Shown: positions 25,080 to 34,420, counted from the first letter of the stretch. The stretch: DNA of 64,000 nucleotides from Kaistella pullorum (GCF_014837035.1 NZ_JACSPS010000003.1:1-64000), one strand, 5' to 3'. Numbers and translations: made by a program. The notes: generated by a model not told the origin, from the letters alone.

Positions 25080-25844
25080 ATGAACCTTAAACTCTATAAA
25101 CCACTTTGTACATTCGATCTGGAAACCACCGGCACTAACGTCGCGAAAGACCGCATCGTGGAAATCAGCATCCTGAAAGTAAACCCGGACGGTTCGCGCG
25201 AAAGCAAAACCTGGCTCGTGAACCCCGAAATGTACATCCCGCGGGAATCTACAGAAATTCACGGCATTTCAGATGACGACGTGAAAAACGCGCCAACATT
25301 CAGAGAAATCGCGCCCAAAGTAATGGAAATGATCACCGGAACAGACCTTGCGGGCTTCAATTCGAACCGTTTTGACGTGCCGCTTTTGGCTGAAGAAATG
25401 CTGCGTGCGGGAATTGATTTTGACCTAAATAAATTCAAGCTTGTCGATGTTCAGACGATTTACCACAAAATGGAACCGCGAAACCTGACAGCAGCGTACA
25501 ATTTTTACTGCAAGAAGACACTTACAGATGCGCATTCGGCGGAAGCTGATGTATTGGCAACTTTTGAGGTATTGGATGCGCAGGTTGCCCATTATGATGA
25601 ACTGCCGAACGAGGTTGCCGCGCTTAGCGAGTTTTCAACATATCATAAGTTTGCAGATCTGGCTGGAATGATTCGTTTTGATGATGATGAAAAAGAGGTT
25701 TTCGCATTCGGAAAATATAAAGGCCAGCGCGTGAAAGATGTTTTTCAGAAGGATTTAGGCTATTTTGGATGGATCCAGAATGCAGATTTTCCGCTGTACA
25801 CAAAGAAAGTTTTGACTGCGATTCAGCTTAAATCACGGTTTTAA
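25080..25844 (+). CDS. DEDDh 3'-5' exonuclease (DnaQ-like)
   Basis: A 254-residue exonuclease-fold protein. The metal motifs are DLETTG (Asp13, Glu15 within CTFDLETTGT), GFNSNRFDVPLL, and the late HSAEADVLAT segment with the His and Asp of the DEDDh class. The C-terminal part (about 185-254) holds FGKYKGQRVKDVFQKDLGYFGWIQNADF, a small domain seen in flavobacterial relatives. It resembles the DNA polymerase III epsilon subunit but may act in repair or RNA trimming. It lies 51 bases after pssA. Confidence 0.9.
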   Translation: MNLKLYKPLCTFDLETTGTNVAKDRIVEISILKVNPDGSRESKTWLVNPEMYIPRESTEIHGISDDDVKNAPTFREIAPKVMEMITGTDLAGFNSNRFDVPLLAEEMLRAGIDFDLNKFKLVDVQTIYHKMEPRNLTAAYNFYCKKTLTDAHSAEADVLATFEVLDAQVAHYDELPNEVAALSEFSTYHKFADLAGMIRFDDDEKEVFAFGKYKGQRVKDVFQKDLGYFGWIQNADFPLYTKKVLTAIQLKSRF

Positions 25845-25875
25845 AACATTTAAATAAAAATTTAAAAAATATTAA

Positions 25876-26484
25876 ATGAAAATCATCTGCATTGGCCGAA
25901 ACTACGCTGAACACGCCAAAGAACTCGGCAATGAAGTGCCGGAAAACCCGGTCATCTTCATGAAGCCTGACACTGCCATCTTGAAAAAAGGCACCGATTT
26001 TTATATTCCCGAATTTTCTGATGACGTTCATTACGAACTTGAAGTGGTTTTGAAAATGTCAAAAGGCGGAAAATACATTCAGGAAGAAAATGCAGCGGGT
26101 TATTTCAACGAAATAGGTCTAGGAATCGATTTCACCGCGCGCGACCTGCAGAGCAGCCTGAAAGCAAAAGGTTTACCATGGGAGCTTGCCAAAGGTTTTG
26201 ACGGTTCCGCAGTCCTGTCAGAATTTTTCAGCAAAGAAAATTACGATCTAAGCAAACTTCAATTTTCATTAAATAAAAACAGCGCGAAAGTGCAGGATGG
26301 CGACACCTCACTGATGATATTTTCAGCGGAAAAGATTATTGCGTTTGTATCGCAGTATTTTACACTGAAGGCCGGCGACCTGATTTTCACCGGCACTCCG
26401 GCGGGTGTAGGTAAAGTGGTGGAAAATGATATTCTGGAAGGTTTTCTGGAAGATAAAAAAGTGCTTCACGTAAGGATACAGTAG
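25876..26484 (+). CDS. Fumarylacetoacetate hydrolase family protein
   Basis: A 202-residue cytoplasmic protein of the FAH superfamily, whose members hydrolyse or decarboxylate 2-keto acids such as acylpyruvates and oxaloacetate. The sequence has IGRNYAEHAKELGNEVPENPVIFMKP (residues 5-30), the metal ligands in YELEVVLKMSKGG, DFTARDLQ and the C-terminal GDLIFTGTPAGVG. It is nearer to the short YcgM/FAHD1-type proteins than to true fumarylacetoacetase, so oxaloacetate decarboxylase or acylpyruvase activity is more probable than tyrosine breakdown. It is 31 bases downstream of the exonuclease gene. Confidence 0.92.
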   Translation: MKIICIGRNYAEHAKELGNEVPENPVIFMKPDTAILKKGTDFYIPEFSDDVHYELEVVLKMSKGGKYIQEENAAGYFNEIGLGIDFTARDLQSSLKAKGLPWELAKGFDGSAVLSEFFSKENYDLSKLQFSLNKNSAKVQDGDTSLMIFSAEKIIAFVSQYFTLKAGDLIFTGTPAGVGKVVENDILEGFLEDKKVLHVRIQ

Positions 26485-26540
26485 CAAAATATTGCTGATT
26501 CAGCGTTTTTTATGTAACTTTAAGGGAGAAAAACTACGCT

Positions 26541-26978
26541 ATGATTAATATTGTATTACCTGTAGACTTCGGAGAATCTACCGATCGGCTGATCGACGGC
26601 GCTGTAAAATTCGCAAAAGAAACCAATGGTACAATCTGTCTGATCCATGTAGCGCCGGCTGATATCGGCTTCGCGATTGGCGACATGGGCTTCCAGTATT
26701 TCCCGGAGGTGGAACAGAATGAAATAAAAGAAGAGCTTCTGCAACTGAACAGACTCCAGCAACGCATTCTGGCGGAAAACATAGATTGCGAACATCTGTT
26801 GAAACAGGGCGTGGCCGGCGATATCATCCTGGAATATGCGCGTGAAAAAAATGCGGGCTACATCGTGATGGGTTCGCACGGCAGAAGCGGAATCTACGAT
26901 GTTTTCGTGGGCAGTCTCACAAAAGAGCTTACGCGCCGAAGCCAAATTCCGGTGCTTGTAATTCCGATTCACCAATAA
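26541..26978 (+). CDS. Universal stress protein (UspA family)
   Basis: A 145-residue single-domain Usp. The ATP-binding motif G-x2-G-x9-G-S is present as GSHGRSGIYDVFVGS (about residues 112-126), and the opening INIVLPVDFGESTDRLIDGA supplies the first strand and Asp. Such proteins are induced by starvation and stress; the partner is unknown. It is the last gene of the run that begins with pssA and is followed by a strong terminator. Confidence 0.92.
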   Translation: MINIVLPVDFGESTDRLIDGAVKFAKETNGTICLIHVAPADIGFAIGDMGFQYFPEVEQNEIKEELLQLNRLQQRILAENIDCEHLLKQGVAGDIILEYAREKNAGYIVMGSHGRSGIYDVFVGSLTKELTRRSQIPVLVIPIHQ

Positions 26979-26999
26979 ATATTTAATTAAGAAAATAAA

Positions 27000-27033
27000 A
27001 ATCCCGGAGATCAGAAGATTTCCGGGATTTTCA
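27000..27033. terminator. Bidirectional terminator between the usp gene and the small membrane protein gene
   Basis: Stem AATCCCGGA / TCCGGGATT (27000-27008 and 27021-27029) with flanking A and T runs on both sides. Confidence 0.82.
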
Positions 27034-27053
27034 GAATGTACTAACTCAATTAT

Positions 27054-27284
27054 TTAGTCTTTCTTATGGATTTGTGGATCATAATACATGCGTTTACCCG
27101 CAGTAGGAGAAAAATATTCTTTGTCTTTATTGTTCCCCAGCTTGCTCACAAGCACCCAGCACCAATAGGTAAACAGTGCACTGGCAACGATGAAGAGAAT
27201 CCAGTTCACCACATTCCCCGCAAAGGTAAACAGGCCGAAAGACCATTTGAAAACATCACTTAGGAACAGAAAGAAAGACGTCAT
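27054..27284 (-). CDS. Small two-helix membrane protein (DUF6341-like)
   Basis: A 76-residue protein with a hydrophobic region of about two helices (residues 5-48) and a polar C-terminal tail ending YYDPQIHKKD. It resembles the DUF6341 family, short flavobacterial membrane proteins often encoded next to DUF6427 genes, as here. Function is unknown. It is divergent from the DUF6427-like gene with only 43 bases between starts. Confidence 0.65.
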   Translation of the reverse strand: MTSFFLFLSDVFKWSFGLFTFAGNVVNWILFIVASALFTYWCWVLVSKLGNNKDKEYFSPTAGKRMYYDPQIHKKD

Positions 27285-27327
27285 TTTTTTTCCTTTTTTA
27301 AATTAACTTTGCACAAAAATAATAAAA

Positions 27328-28242
27328 ATGTTCCGATTACTTTCAAAGGAAAGCAATATTTTTTCGGTACCAGTTTACATCGGCGTTCTCCTCGTAATAG
27401 TGATCTCCTTCAACATCCTTGATTTTACTCATCTCAACCTGGTTTCGGCGGCAATTACCTTTGCAGGTATTGCACTCGGATATTTTTGTTTTAATACACT
27501 TGGGCTGACGTACGACACGCATTTGCCGCTTTTTCTGTACACTGCATTTGTTTTTGCTTTGTATCCGGGTGATCTGGATATCGGTATCGCAATCGCACTT
27601 TTCACGAATTCGATTATACTGTTGGTTTTGACGAATGTGGATATGATCATACGGAAGAATTCCTACGTCTTGGTAGGCGCTATTTTAGCTTTGAATTTCA
27701 TCTTTCTGCCCACCACATGGCCGATGTCGCTTTTTGTAATCTTTCATATCATCGGCACCTCAGACAGGATCGGGCTTCACTTTTTCCGCCTGTTCTTCGG
27801 GATGCTGCTTGTAGCCCTCTCCTACTTTGGGCTTGCTTTTTTCCTTGGAATGAACGCCTGGGATCCGGCTTACTTCCCTTTTGGCAAATTTTCGCAGTCG
27901 GTATATCTAAAGGATTTGATTTTTCTTATTCCGGTCGCGCTGCTTCTCATCGTCGCAGTTTGGGATCACTTCCGGAATTTTAACAGAAAGAGTCCGGTGA
28001 GTAAATTTAAATACACTTTTGTACTCGTATTTTCAGCCGCACAAGTCATCACCATCTGGCTGTATATGGGTGCAAATTTTGAATATCTGCTTCTTCTGAT
28101 ATTACCCGCGTCAATCATCTTAAGCCGGCTTATGCGTTTTCTGCGCAAGCCGTGGCTGCAGGAAGCTACCTTTTGGCTGATCATTCTCTCGCTGGTTATA
28201 TTTAAAATTGGCGATTTTATTCCTTTAAATATTAAATTATAA
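27328..28242 (+). CDS. Polytopic membrane protein (DUF6427-like)
   Basis: A 304-residue protein that is hydrophobic over nearly its whole length, with roughly ten helices. It matches my memory of the DUF6427 family of flavobacteria, including neighbouring placement of a DUF6341-like gene. A TAnnTTTG box (27304-27311) lies just upstream. No catalytic residue pattern is visible and the substrate, if a transporter, is unknown. It is one base ahead of the DUF3109 gene, so the two are co-transcribed. Confidence 0.68.
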   Translation: MFRLLSKESNIFSVPVYIGVLLVIVISFNILDFTHLNLVSAAITFAGIALGYFCFNTLGLTYDTHLPLFLYTAFVFALYPGDLDIGIAIALFTNSIILLVLTNVDMIIRKNSYVLVGAILALNFIFLPTTWPMSLFVIFHIIGTSDRIGLHFFRLFFGMLLVALSYFGLAFFLGMNAWDPAYFPFGKFSQSVYLKDLIFLIPVALLLIVAVWDHFRNFNRKSPVSKFKYTFVLVFSAAQVITIWLYMGANFEYLLLLILPASIILSRLMRFLRKPWLQEATFWLIILSLVIFKIGDFIPLNIKL

Positions 28243-28243
28243 T

Positions 28244-28831
28244 ATGATTCAGATTGAAGATAAATTAATTTCCGAAGAGATATTTTCTGAGGAATTCGTG
28301 TGCAACCTCACCAAATGCAAAGGCGCTTGTTGTGTCGCCGGTGACGTGGGCGCTCCGCTAGAAAAATACGAAACGGAAATTCTCGACAAAATTTTCGACA
28401 AAGTGAAACCCTATCTGCGTCCTGAAGGTGCATTAGCGCTCGAAGCTCAGGGAAAATGGACAATTGACCCGCTGGACGGCGATTATGTGACACCGCTTGT
28501 AAACGACGAGGAGTGCGCCTATGTAATTTTTGACGAAAAAGGCATCACAAAATGCGGAATAGAAAAAGCCTATGAAGATGGCGCCGTAGACTGGCAAAAA
28601 CCGATTTCCTGCCATCTCTACCCTATCCGCGTCACCGAATATTCCACTTTTACCGCGCTCAATTATCATGAATGGGAAATCTGCGCGCCCGCCTGTACGC
28701 TTGGCAAAGAACTTCAGGTGCCGGTTTATAAATTCCTGAAAACACCGCTGATCCGAAAATATGGCGAAGAATTCTATGAAACGCTGAGCGATGCCGCGCT
28801 GGAATGGAACCGCGAGTTCAATTCGCTCTAA
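28244..28831 (+). CDS. DUF3109 family cysteine-rich protein
   Basis: A 195-residue cytoplasmic protein with many conserved cysteines: CNLTKCKGACC (residues 20-30), NDEECAYVIF, CGIEKAYEDG, SCHLYPIRV and CAPACTLG. This pattern resembles YkgJ-type putative Fe-S or zinc-binding proteins and identifies DUF3109, a family frequent in Bacteroidota with no known function. It begins one base after the DUF6427-like stop and is 25 bases before the MgtC gene. Confidence 0.86.
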   Translation: MIQIEDKLISEEIFSEEFVCNLTKCKGACCVAGDVGAPLEKYETEILDKIFDKVKPYLRPEGALALEAQGKWTIDPLDGDYVTPLVNDEECAYVIFDEKGITKCGIEKAYEDGAVDWQKPISCHLYPIRVTEYSTFTALNYHEWEICAPACTLGKELQVPVYKFLKTPLIRKYGEEFYETLSDAALEWNREFNSL

Positions 28832-28856
28832 ATAAACTATCTTTAAATAAAAAAAG

Positions 28857-29501
28857 ATGTCGGACCATTTTGAACTTCTTGATGTTTATAAAGCCGTAAT
28901 CTCCATGATTGCGGGTCTTATACTCGGTTTTGAACGTGAAATGAAAGACAAATCCGCAGGCTTGAAGACAATTACGATCATTTGCCTCGGTTCCACCCTA
29001 TTTTCAATCATTTCGTACAAACTTGCGGGCGAAGGCGACCCAACACGGATTGCGTCTTATATTGTGAGCGGTATCGGGTTTCTGGGCGCCGGTGTAATCT
29101 TCAAAGAAGGCTTCAGCGTGTACGGACTTACCACAGCCGGTGTGATTTGGATTGCGGCCGCCGTGGGAATGGCGATTGGCTTTGGCGAAGTGAATATGGC
29201 TTTCGTTTTTCTCATCGCATCGCTGGTAGTCATCAATTCTTCCACTTTCATCATGAAATACCTGATGCCACTGCACCTCAGCAAAATTCTGAAACTGGAA
29301 ATAGCCAACGGAAATGCTCAAAAAAAAGCTGTCATCATTGAAGAAATAAAGAAAACCGTAAACCGTGTTTCAGAAGTTTCACTTGAAAACAGTCAACACA
29401 GAATGCTTCTTACCATGGAGCTTCGCATCACCGAAAAACAGATTGACGCACTGGAGACATTCCTCCTTTCAAATGAAGATATCACCTATTTTAGTCTTTA
29501 A
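28857..29501 (+). CDS. MgtC/SapB family membrane protein
   Basis: A 214-residue membrane protein with four or five helices, starting VYKAVISMIAGLILGFEREMKDKSAGLKT; the conserved GxxxGxEREx2-KxAGLRT-like motif identifies MgtC/SapB. SYIVSGIGFLGAGVIFKEG is also typical. A small soluble C-terminal domain (about 145-214) looks ACT-like. MgtC proteins affect magnesium or phosphate homeostasis; the role here is open. It is the last gene of the DUF6427-DUF3109-MgtC unit. Confidence 0.9.
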   Translation: MSDHFELLDVYKAVISMIAGLILGFEREMKDKSAGLKTITIICLGSTLFSIISYKLAGEGDPTRIASYIVSGIGFLGAGVIFKEGFSVYGLTTAGVIWIAAAVGMAIGFGEVNMAFVFLIASLVVINSSTFIMKYLMPLHLSKILKLEIANGNAQKKAVIIEEIKKTVNRVSEVSLENSQHRMLLTMELRITEKQIDALETFLLSNEDITYFSL

Positions 29502-29522
29502 AGCTAAACATTAAGACAAAAA

Positions 29523-29557
29523 AAATCTGCTCCGGATCCGAAGCAGATTTTTTTATT
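29523..29557. terminator. Bidirectional terminator between mgtC-like gene and tig
   Basis: Stem AAATCTGCT / AGCAGATTT (29523-29531, 29542-29550) with a T run after and an A run before it. Confidence 0.9.
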
Positions 29558-29573
29558 TTACAGAAGTGATTGA

Positions 29574-30908
29574 TTATTTCTTTATTTCTTCAAGAAACTC
29601 GTCGTGCGAAATCTTTGTAGAAACTTTCTTAGCTTTTTCAAGGATTACATCCTTCAGTTTAGCCATTCCAACTTCTGAAGAGATCTGGCGAACCTGCTCC
29701 TGGTCTTTAAGCATTTCAACAGCGTATTTCTGGATCTCTTCGTCACCCAAATGGTGAATTCCGTAGATAGCCAACTGGTTGCGGACAAGTTGCTCAGCCT
29801 GGCTCAATACGTCAGCGTACTCCAACTTGATTTCGTTGTCGTTCATCAGTTTACCTTCCAGGATCTGATATTTAAGCTGGTTTCTTTCCGCTTCGAGGAT
29901 TTCACGCGCCTGGTTTTCGTCCTTGATATTTTCGTTGCTGAACATTAACCATTTGATAAGGAAAGTTTCCGGAAGCTTCACTTCCTCTTTCTCATTGATC
30001 TGTTCCAAAACCTTGTTTACGAAGTGTACATCAGCATTCTGCTGGAAGTACTCATCAAGTTCGGTCTTTACTTTTTCCTTAAGCTCCTCTTCAGTCTTGA
30101 TGTTTCCTTCACCATACACTTTATCGAAAAGTTCCTGGTCAAGCTCTGCTAGATTCAGACCGTAAAAATCTTTCACTTTCACCTCGATTTGGTCGTGGTG
30201 AAGATGTGCAGTTTCTTCTTTGCTGAATCCAAGTTCTGTAGCAAGATCTTCGTTATTCTGAAGTTCTTCTTTCGAAACTTTTACAGATTCATCCATTTTA
30301 AGACCTTTCACAAGTTCGAAAGCTGCTTTTTTCTCCGCGTTTACCACCGTGCTTTTTGGCGGGTGGTTGTGCGCTCCTTCTGCATCTTCTTCTACAACCT
30401 GGCTGATCTCAAGCGCGATGTGAGAATCTTCCGAAATTGCCTCCTGTGGAACCTGCTCTGCGAAACGCTTCTGCATGTTCTCGATGCTTTGCCCGATTTC
30501 TTTTTCCGACGCCTCTACCTGGAAGTGTGGCGCTTCATATTTAGAAAGATCGATTGAGAATTCAGGTTCGTAACCTACTTCGAAAGCTACTGAAAGTTGC
30601 TCTGCGTTCAGGTTCAGATCTTCTACTGGCTGTGGAACCGGCTGGCCCACAAGACGCAGTTTGTTATCGTTTATGTAGTTGTTCAGCGCCTCAGAAACCT
30701 GCTTGTTGATTTCCTCAAAAGCAATCCCGGATTCATACTGCTTGCGCACCATGCTGAGCGGCACTTTTCCTTTTCTGAAACCTGGAACCTGTGCATTTTT
30801 AGCATAGTTGATCAGTTGTTTTTCAACCTTATCCTTGTAATCTGATTTATCTAAAGTAACTGTAAGTAACGCACTTACTTCATCATGATTGGTCGCTGTA
30901 ACGTTCAT
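29574..30908 (-). CDS. tig: Trigger factor (ribosome-bound chaperone)
   Basis: A 444-residue chaperone that binds nascent chains at the ribosome exit. The ribosome-binding signature PGFRKGKVPLSMVRKQY (residues 38-54) is intact. The FKBP-like prolyl isomerase domain expected at 150-240 is degenerate, as in other Bacteroidota: the region contains an HNHPPKST loop and charged segments and lacks the usual aromatic pocket. The C-terminal substrate arms are helical. A TAnnTTTG box (30934-30941, minus strand) lies 26 bases upstream of the ATG. Confidence 0.92.
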   Translation of the reverse strand: MNVTATNHDEVSALLTVTLDKSDYKDKVEKQLINYAKNAQVPGFRKGKVPLSMVRKQYESGIAFEEINKQVSEALNNYINDNKLRLVGQPVPQPVEDLNLNAEQLSVAFEVGYEPEFSIDLSKYEAPHFQVEASEKEIGQSIENMQKRFAEQVPQEAISEDSHIALEISQVVEEDAEGAHNHPPKSTVVNAEKKAAFELVKGLKMDESVKVSKEELQNNEDLATELGFSKEETAHLHHDQIEVKVKDFYGLNLAELDQELFDKVYGEGNIKTEEELKEKVKTELDEYFQQNADVHFVNKVLEQINEKEEVKLPETFLIKWLMFSNENIKDENQAREILEAERNQLKYQILEGKLMNDNEIKLEYADVLSQAEQLVRNQLAIYGIHHLGDEEIQKYAVEMLKDQEQVRQISSEVGMAKLKDVILEKAKKVSTKISHDEFLEEIKK

Positions 30909-31036
30909 TGTTATGTATTGAAAATTTAGTTTGCAAAAATAGCAATTTTTATTAAATTAAAATGTTTAAAAGCCACAAATTAAAGCAATGGAACCGAACA
31001 AATGGTGCTTTGCCGCAATGTATTGCAAAGTTTTAC

Positions 31037-31591
31037 CTAATTAAAACCAATGCTCGCATTCACGTCCGCCTCGCCGCCGGTGGTTTTCCCCTGCTGATCG
31101 TCTGCTGAGGGATAATTTTCCTCGATGCTCGCCGGCTGATGGATAAGTTTGATGTTCACGGTTCCGTGTCCGGCTGATGTCACTGTCCATTCAGTCTTTA
31201 GACCAACTTTTTTCCCGTCGGTTCTCACCGTATCATCATTTGACCTTTTTACTTTCACGGCAGCACCGGAAAACGCAAAAGTGATGTAATGTTCGTCCTT
31301 TTCATCAATGATATCATCATTCACGCTGTGGTAATGGTCATCGTGTTTCACCTCAAAATCAAGATCCACGAGATAGGTTTTTCCCAGTTCAAGATTTAGA
31401 TTTTTATCGGCTTTCCCGCTGATATAGCTGATTATCTGTTCATCCGCCAGGTTCTCTATATTGATGAGTTTCACGGTAAGTTTTTCGATTTCATTGTGCT
31501 CGTGAATATCTTCCGGAATCTCATTATTCCGGCATGAAAAGAGCGTCAGAACGGTGATTAAAGCGAATATGGTTTTGAATGGATTTTTCAT
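31037..31591 (-). CDS. His-rich lipoprotein partner of the TonB receptor
   Basis: A 184-residue lipoprotein with lipobox LTLFSC. His clusters HEHN, KHDDHYHS, DEHY and IHQP suggest metal binding. The C-terminal half (GLKTEWTV, GHGTVNIKLIHQP, GGEADVNAS) resembles a flavobacterial family annotated as type 1 periplasmic-binding-fold proteins, which sit beside metal-related TonB receptors. The start is Met at 31591; the frame extends to 31645 but would overlap the receptor gene, and only the downstream Met gives a proper signal peptide. It begins 25 bases after the receptor stop. Confidence 0.75.
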   Translation of the reverse strand: MKNPFKTIFALITVLTLFSCRNNEIPEDIHEHNEIEKLTVKLINIENLADEQIISYISGKADKNLNLELGKTYLVDLDFEVKHDDHYHSVNDDIIDEKDEHYITFAFSGAAVKVKRSNDDTVRTDGKKVGLKTEWTVTSAGHGTVNIKLIHQPASIEENYPSADDQQGKTTGGEADVNASIGFN

Positions 31592-31616
31592 TTTTAAATA
31601 TTTTGTTGTTTTAAGT

Positions 31617-34004
31617 CTAAAATTTGAATTGGATTGTAGCCACAAAGTTCCGGCCCGGCTCAGGCATAAAAAACCGCAGGCGGTTCAGGTACTCGCGGTA
31701 CTCGGCATTGAAAATATTATTTATCCTGAAATTGAAATTGATGTTTTTGAATAAATCAACACCCAGAGCCGCATTAAAAACCGTGTACAAAGGTGGCGGC
31801 GTGCTGTAATCTACTTCTTTCGTCACCACATTTCCGTTTTCGATGAATGTCACATTGACATTTCGCACAGGGAATCGTTTTTGCCGGAAAACACTTTCGT
31901 TTTCAAGCCTTAGATAAAATCCGGATTTACCTTTGAAATTATACTCAATTGAATTTCGCCAGTTGGCGGGCATCATCAAAATCAATGGCTCATTTGTCGA
32001 AAGATCGTCGCCACGCAGAGCGCTGAAAGAAGAAATCAATTTTAACTGATCTGAAAAAGAAAGCTGCGCGTCTGCATCAATCCCAAAAATCCTGGCTTTC
32101 ACCTGCTGAAAAGTCCAAACGCTGAACGCTCCACCACGGTTGGAATCCTGAAATCCGGTCGGAACCTGATTTATAAACGAGTCCGAGTACAGCAGATACG
32201 GATTTGCCTCCAAAGTGAAACCGCCCAGCACATCAGCTTTCCAAAGCGCTGAAAGATTCAGGCTGAAGATTTCTTCTTTGTTGATACGTAAATCACCTTT
32301 TTCGATGATCGCGGCAGAATGATGAAGCCCATCGGCAAAAAGTTCGGCCGCATTCGGGGCACGCTCTGTTCGGGAAAGATTAAATTTAATGTCCAGATTG
32401 TTTACTGGCTTATAATTCAGTCCAAGATTTGCAGAAAAATTGTGATAATCAAGGACGGGTCTCGCCAGAACGCGGCTGTCATTCTCACTTATAAAAAACT
32501 TCGCAAACAGCGCGGCATACTTTTCATCCCATTCAGATCCGTCATAATATTTATAGGAATCGAATCTGCTGAAATCGTAACGCGCGCCGGCTTCCGTGCT
32601 GAGTTTTGGGTTCAATCTGTATTTAAAGACAGAAAAAACACCCGCGTCATAACGGTAATAATCCGGTATCAAGCGCCTCGCTTTCGTAGCCGGATCCGGG
32701 GAATTATCCTGAATTGAACCGGAAACTCCACTTTCCAAAGACCAGTTTGCACGCTCCAGTAGATGATTTAAAGTTGCGCTTTGTGTAATAAGACGCATAT
32801 CCATCGAGGGAAGTTCATTCAGTTCGCCGCGCCTTACGTCAAATTCTTTCCGATCGTTGAGCTGAAAACTATACTGAAAAGACAGCTTGCCGATCTCCGA
32901 GAACCTTTTGTACGCGGCAATCTTAGCAATATGATGACGCACATCCTGACGCGGGTTCAGGATATCGTAACTGAAATTATCCAGATAAAAAGGCTGCCCA
33001 AAATTTGTGGCTAAATAATAATCTTCAGCACCACCCAAATGCGCACCCCTAAAAATCCCGAAATTCTGCTGAATAACGCTGTAGGACACATTGAAACCTT
33101 CCGCAAAAGCCTGTCTACCCGCTGAAAAATTAAATGAACTCACCTCCGCGCCAGTATTCTGCAAAGTGTGCCCCGGAACGTACTGGTCACCGAGCTTTTT
33201 ATACGCGCCACCGGCTTTTACAAACCACTGGTTATCCCAGGTTTTGGCCGCGTCTGCCCCAACTTCGCCACCGCGACCGTTCGATATGCCCGAAAATTTC
33301 ACGCTTCCCTGCACGGTATCTTTGCGGGCGATAACCGCCGGTTCCAAGACCACTACGCCACCTACACTTTCGTTGCCATATTTCAGTGCTGCTACACCTT
33401 TCACAACATCAATATGTTCAAACTGATTGATATCCACATTCGGTGCGTGCTCCACGCCCCATTCCTGCTCGGCCATCTTCACACCGTTATTTATAATTGA
33501 AACCCGGGTTCCGTATAATCCGTGAATGACTGGTTTCGAGATATTATTGCCGGTTTTAAGCGCCGTCACACCGGAAATACTGCTAAGCAAATTCCCCAGA
33601 TTTTCAGTCGAATTCCTCGAAATATCTTGCTGTGAAAGGGTTTGGATCACAACCGAACCCATCTTCCGATGATTTCCATGTAAGGTCACAGCTTCGATGT
33701 CACCCGTGTGATGTTCGAGATGAATTATCAGATCGATATCTTTAGTAACATCCAAAACCTGGGAAAAAGGAGCACATTCCGGATGAGAAACTGTGAGTAG
33801 ATGCGTACCCGCCGGTATATTTTTAAAAGTAAATCTACCTTTAGCATCTGAAACTGAAGCGCGTGTTCCCAACTGGATTTTAGCCTGTTTTAGAACCGTT
33901 TTATCGTGAAAATCGCGAACCGTCCCGGTTACCGAAAAGCTTTGCTGCGCGCCAACGTATGTAATTCCCAGGAGGAAAAACACCATTTTAAATATAAATT
34001 TCAT
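31617..34004 (-). CDS. TonB-dependent receptor with carboxypeptidase-like N-terminal domain (metal uptake type)
   Basis: A 795-residue outer-membrane receptor. Order: signal peptide (1-19, ending VGAQ), carboxypeptidase-regulatory-like beta-sandwich (about 22-100), plug domain (about 115-225, including ISGVTALKTGNNISKPVIHGL and VVKGVAALKYGNESVGGVV), and a beta barrel ending in the aromatic strand NFVATIQFKF. Small flanking proteins rich in His and Cys make zinc or copper uptake (ZnuD- or OprC-like) more likely than siderophore or glycan uptake; no SusD partner is present. It is the second gene of a three-gene leftward unit. Confidence 0.88.
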   Translation of the reverse strand: MKFIFKMVFFLLGITYVGAQQSFSVTGTVRDFHDKTVLKQAKIQLGTRASVSDAKGRFTFKNIPAGTHLLTVSHPECAPFSQVLDVTKDIDLIIHLEHHTGDIEAVTLHGNHRKMGSVVIQTLSQQDISRNSTENLGNLLSSISGVTALKTGNNISKPVIHGLYGTRVSIINNGVKMAEQEWGVEHAPNVDINQFEHIDVVKGVAALKYGNESVGGVVVLEPAVIARKDTVQGSVKFSGISNGRGGEVGADAAKTWDNQWFVKAGGAYKKLGDQYVPGHTLQNTGAEVSSFNFSAGRQAFAEGFNVSYSVIQQNFGIFRGAHLGGAEDYYLATNFGQPFYLDNFSYDILNPRQDVRHHIAKIAAYKRFSEIGKLSFQYSFQLNDRKEFDVRRGELNELPSMDMRLITQSATLNHLLERANWSLESGVSGSIQDNSPDPATKARRLIPDYYRYDAGVFSVFKYRLNPKLSTEAGARYDFSRFDSYKYYDGSEWDEKYAALFAKFFISENDSRVLARPVLDYHNFSANLGLNYKPVNNLDIKFNLSRTERAPNAAELFADGLHHSAAIIEKGDLRINKEEIFSLNLSALWKADVLGGFTLEANPYLLYSDSFINQVPTGFQDSNRGGAFSVWTFQQVKARIFGIDADAQLSFSDQLKLISSFSALRGDDLSTNEPLILMMPANWRNSIEYNFKGKSGFYLRLENESVFRQKRFPVRNVNVTFIENGNVVTKEVDYSTPPPLYTVFNAALGVDLFKNINFNFRINNIFNAEYREYLNRLRFFMPEPGRNFVATIQFKF

Positions 34005-34090
34005 TAAAAAAGTAATTGTAAACAGAAATCGCTCCTTTAGACAAAAGAGTGAATGATTTCCGTGCGGTTTGACATTAATTTAAATAAGCT

Positions 34091-34420
34091 TTAAACAATG
34101 TCAGTAGGCGGTCCGCGCAGGTAGCGGCAGATATGATTAAAATCAGCCTCAATATCAGCATACGTGAAAATTTGGGCGGGATTAAATTCTAATTTTTGAA
34201 GTTCGAAAGAGAAAGTTTCGGGAATAAAAGTATGTCCACTGTGCAAAAAGTGACACGATAAACACCCCGAATTTTCAGAAGCAAAAATGTGACCCGAAAT
34301 ATTTTTTTCGCTTGAATCCCCTTCCTGATAGCGCGGAAACGAACCTGTGTGGTGATGAAAACTTTGAGAAGCAAGGGCAACGAAGAGGTAAACTCCTAAA
34401 AACAGAGTTGACAAACCCAT
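34091..34420 (-). CDS. Small exported His/Cys-rich protein, putative metal-handling
   Basis: A protein of about 109 residues with one N-terminal hydrophobic segment (MGLSTLFLGVYLFVALASQ) followed by FHHHTGSF, then GCLSCHFLHSGHTF, a CxxCH with flanking histidines. It recalls small metal-linked proteins encoded next to TonB receptors, such as DUF2946 proteins near copper receptors. I place the start at 34420 because a possible -7 box (TATCTTCG, 34449-34456, minus strand) leaves almost no leader for the upstream Met at 34444. It precedes the TonB receptor gene by 86 bases on the same strand. Confidence 0.62.
   Translation of the reverse strand: MGLSTLFLGVYLFVALASQSFHHHTGSFPRYQEGDSSEKNISGHIFASENSGCLSCHFLHSGHTFIPETFSFELQKLEFNPAQIFTYADIEADFNHICRYLRGPPTDIV

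Noticed and set aside
29574-30908. Frameshift or deletion in the trigger factor isomerase domain
   Set aside because: The domain is degenerate but in frame and full length, as is common in Bacteroidota.
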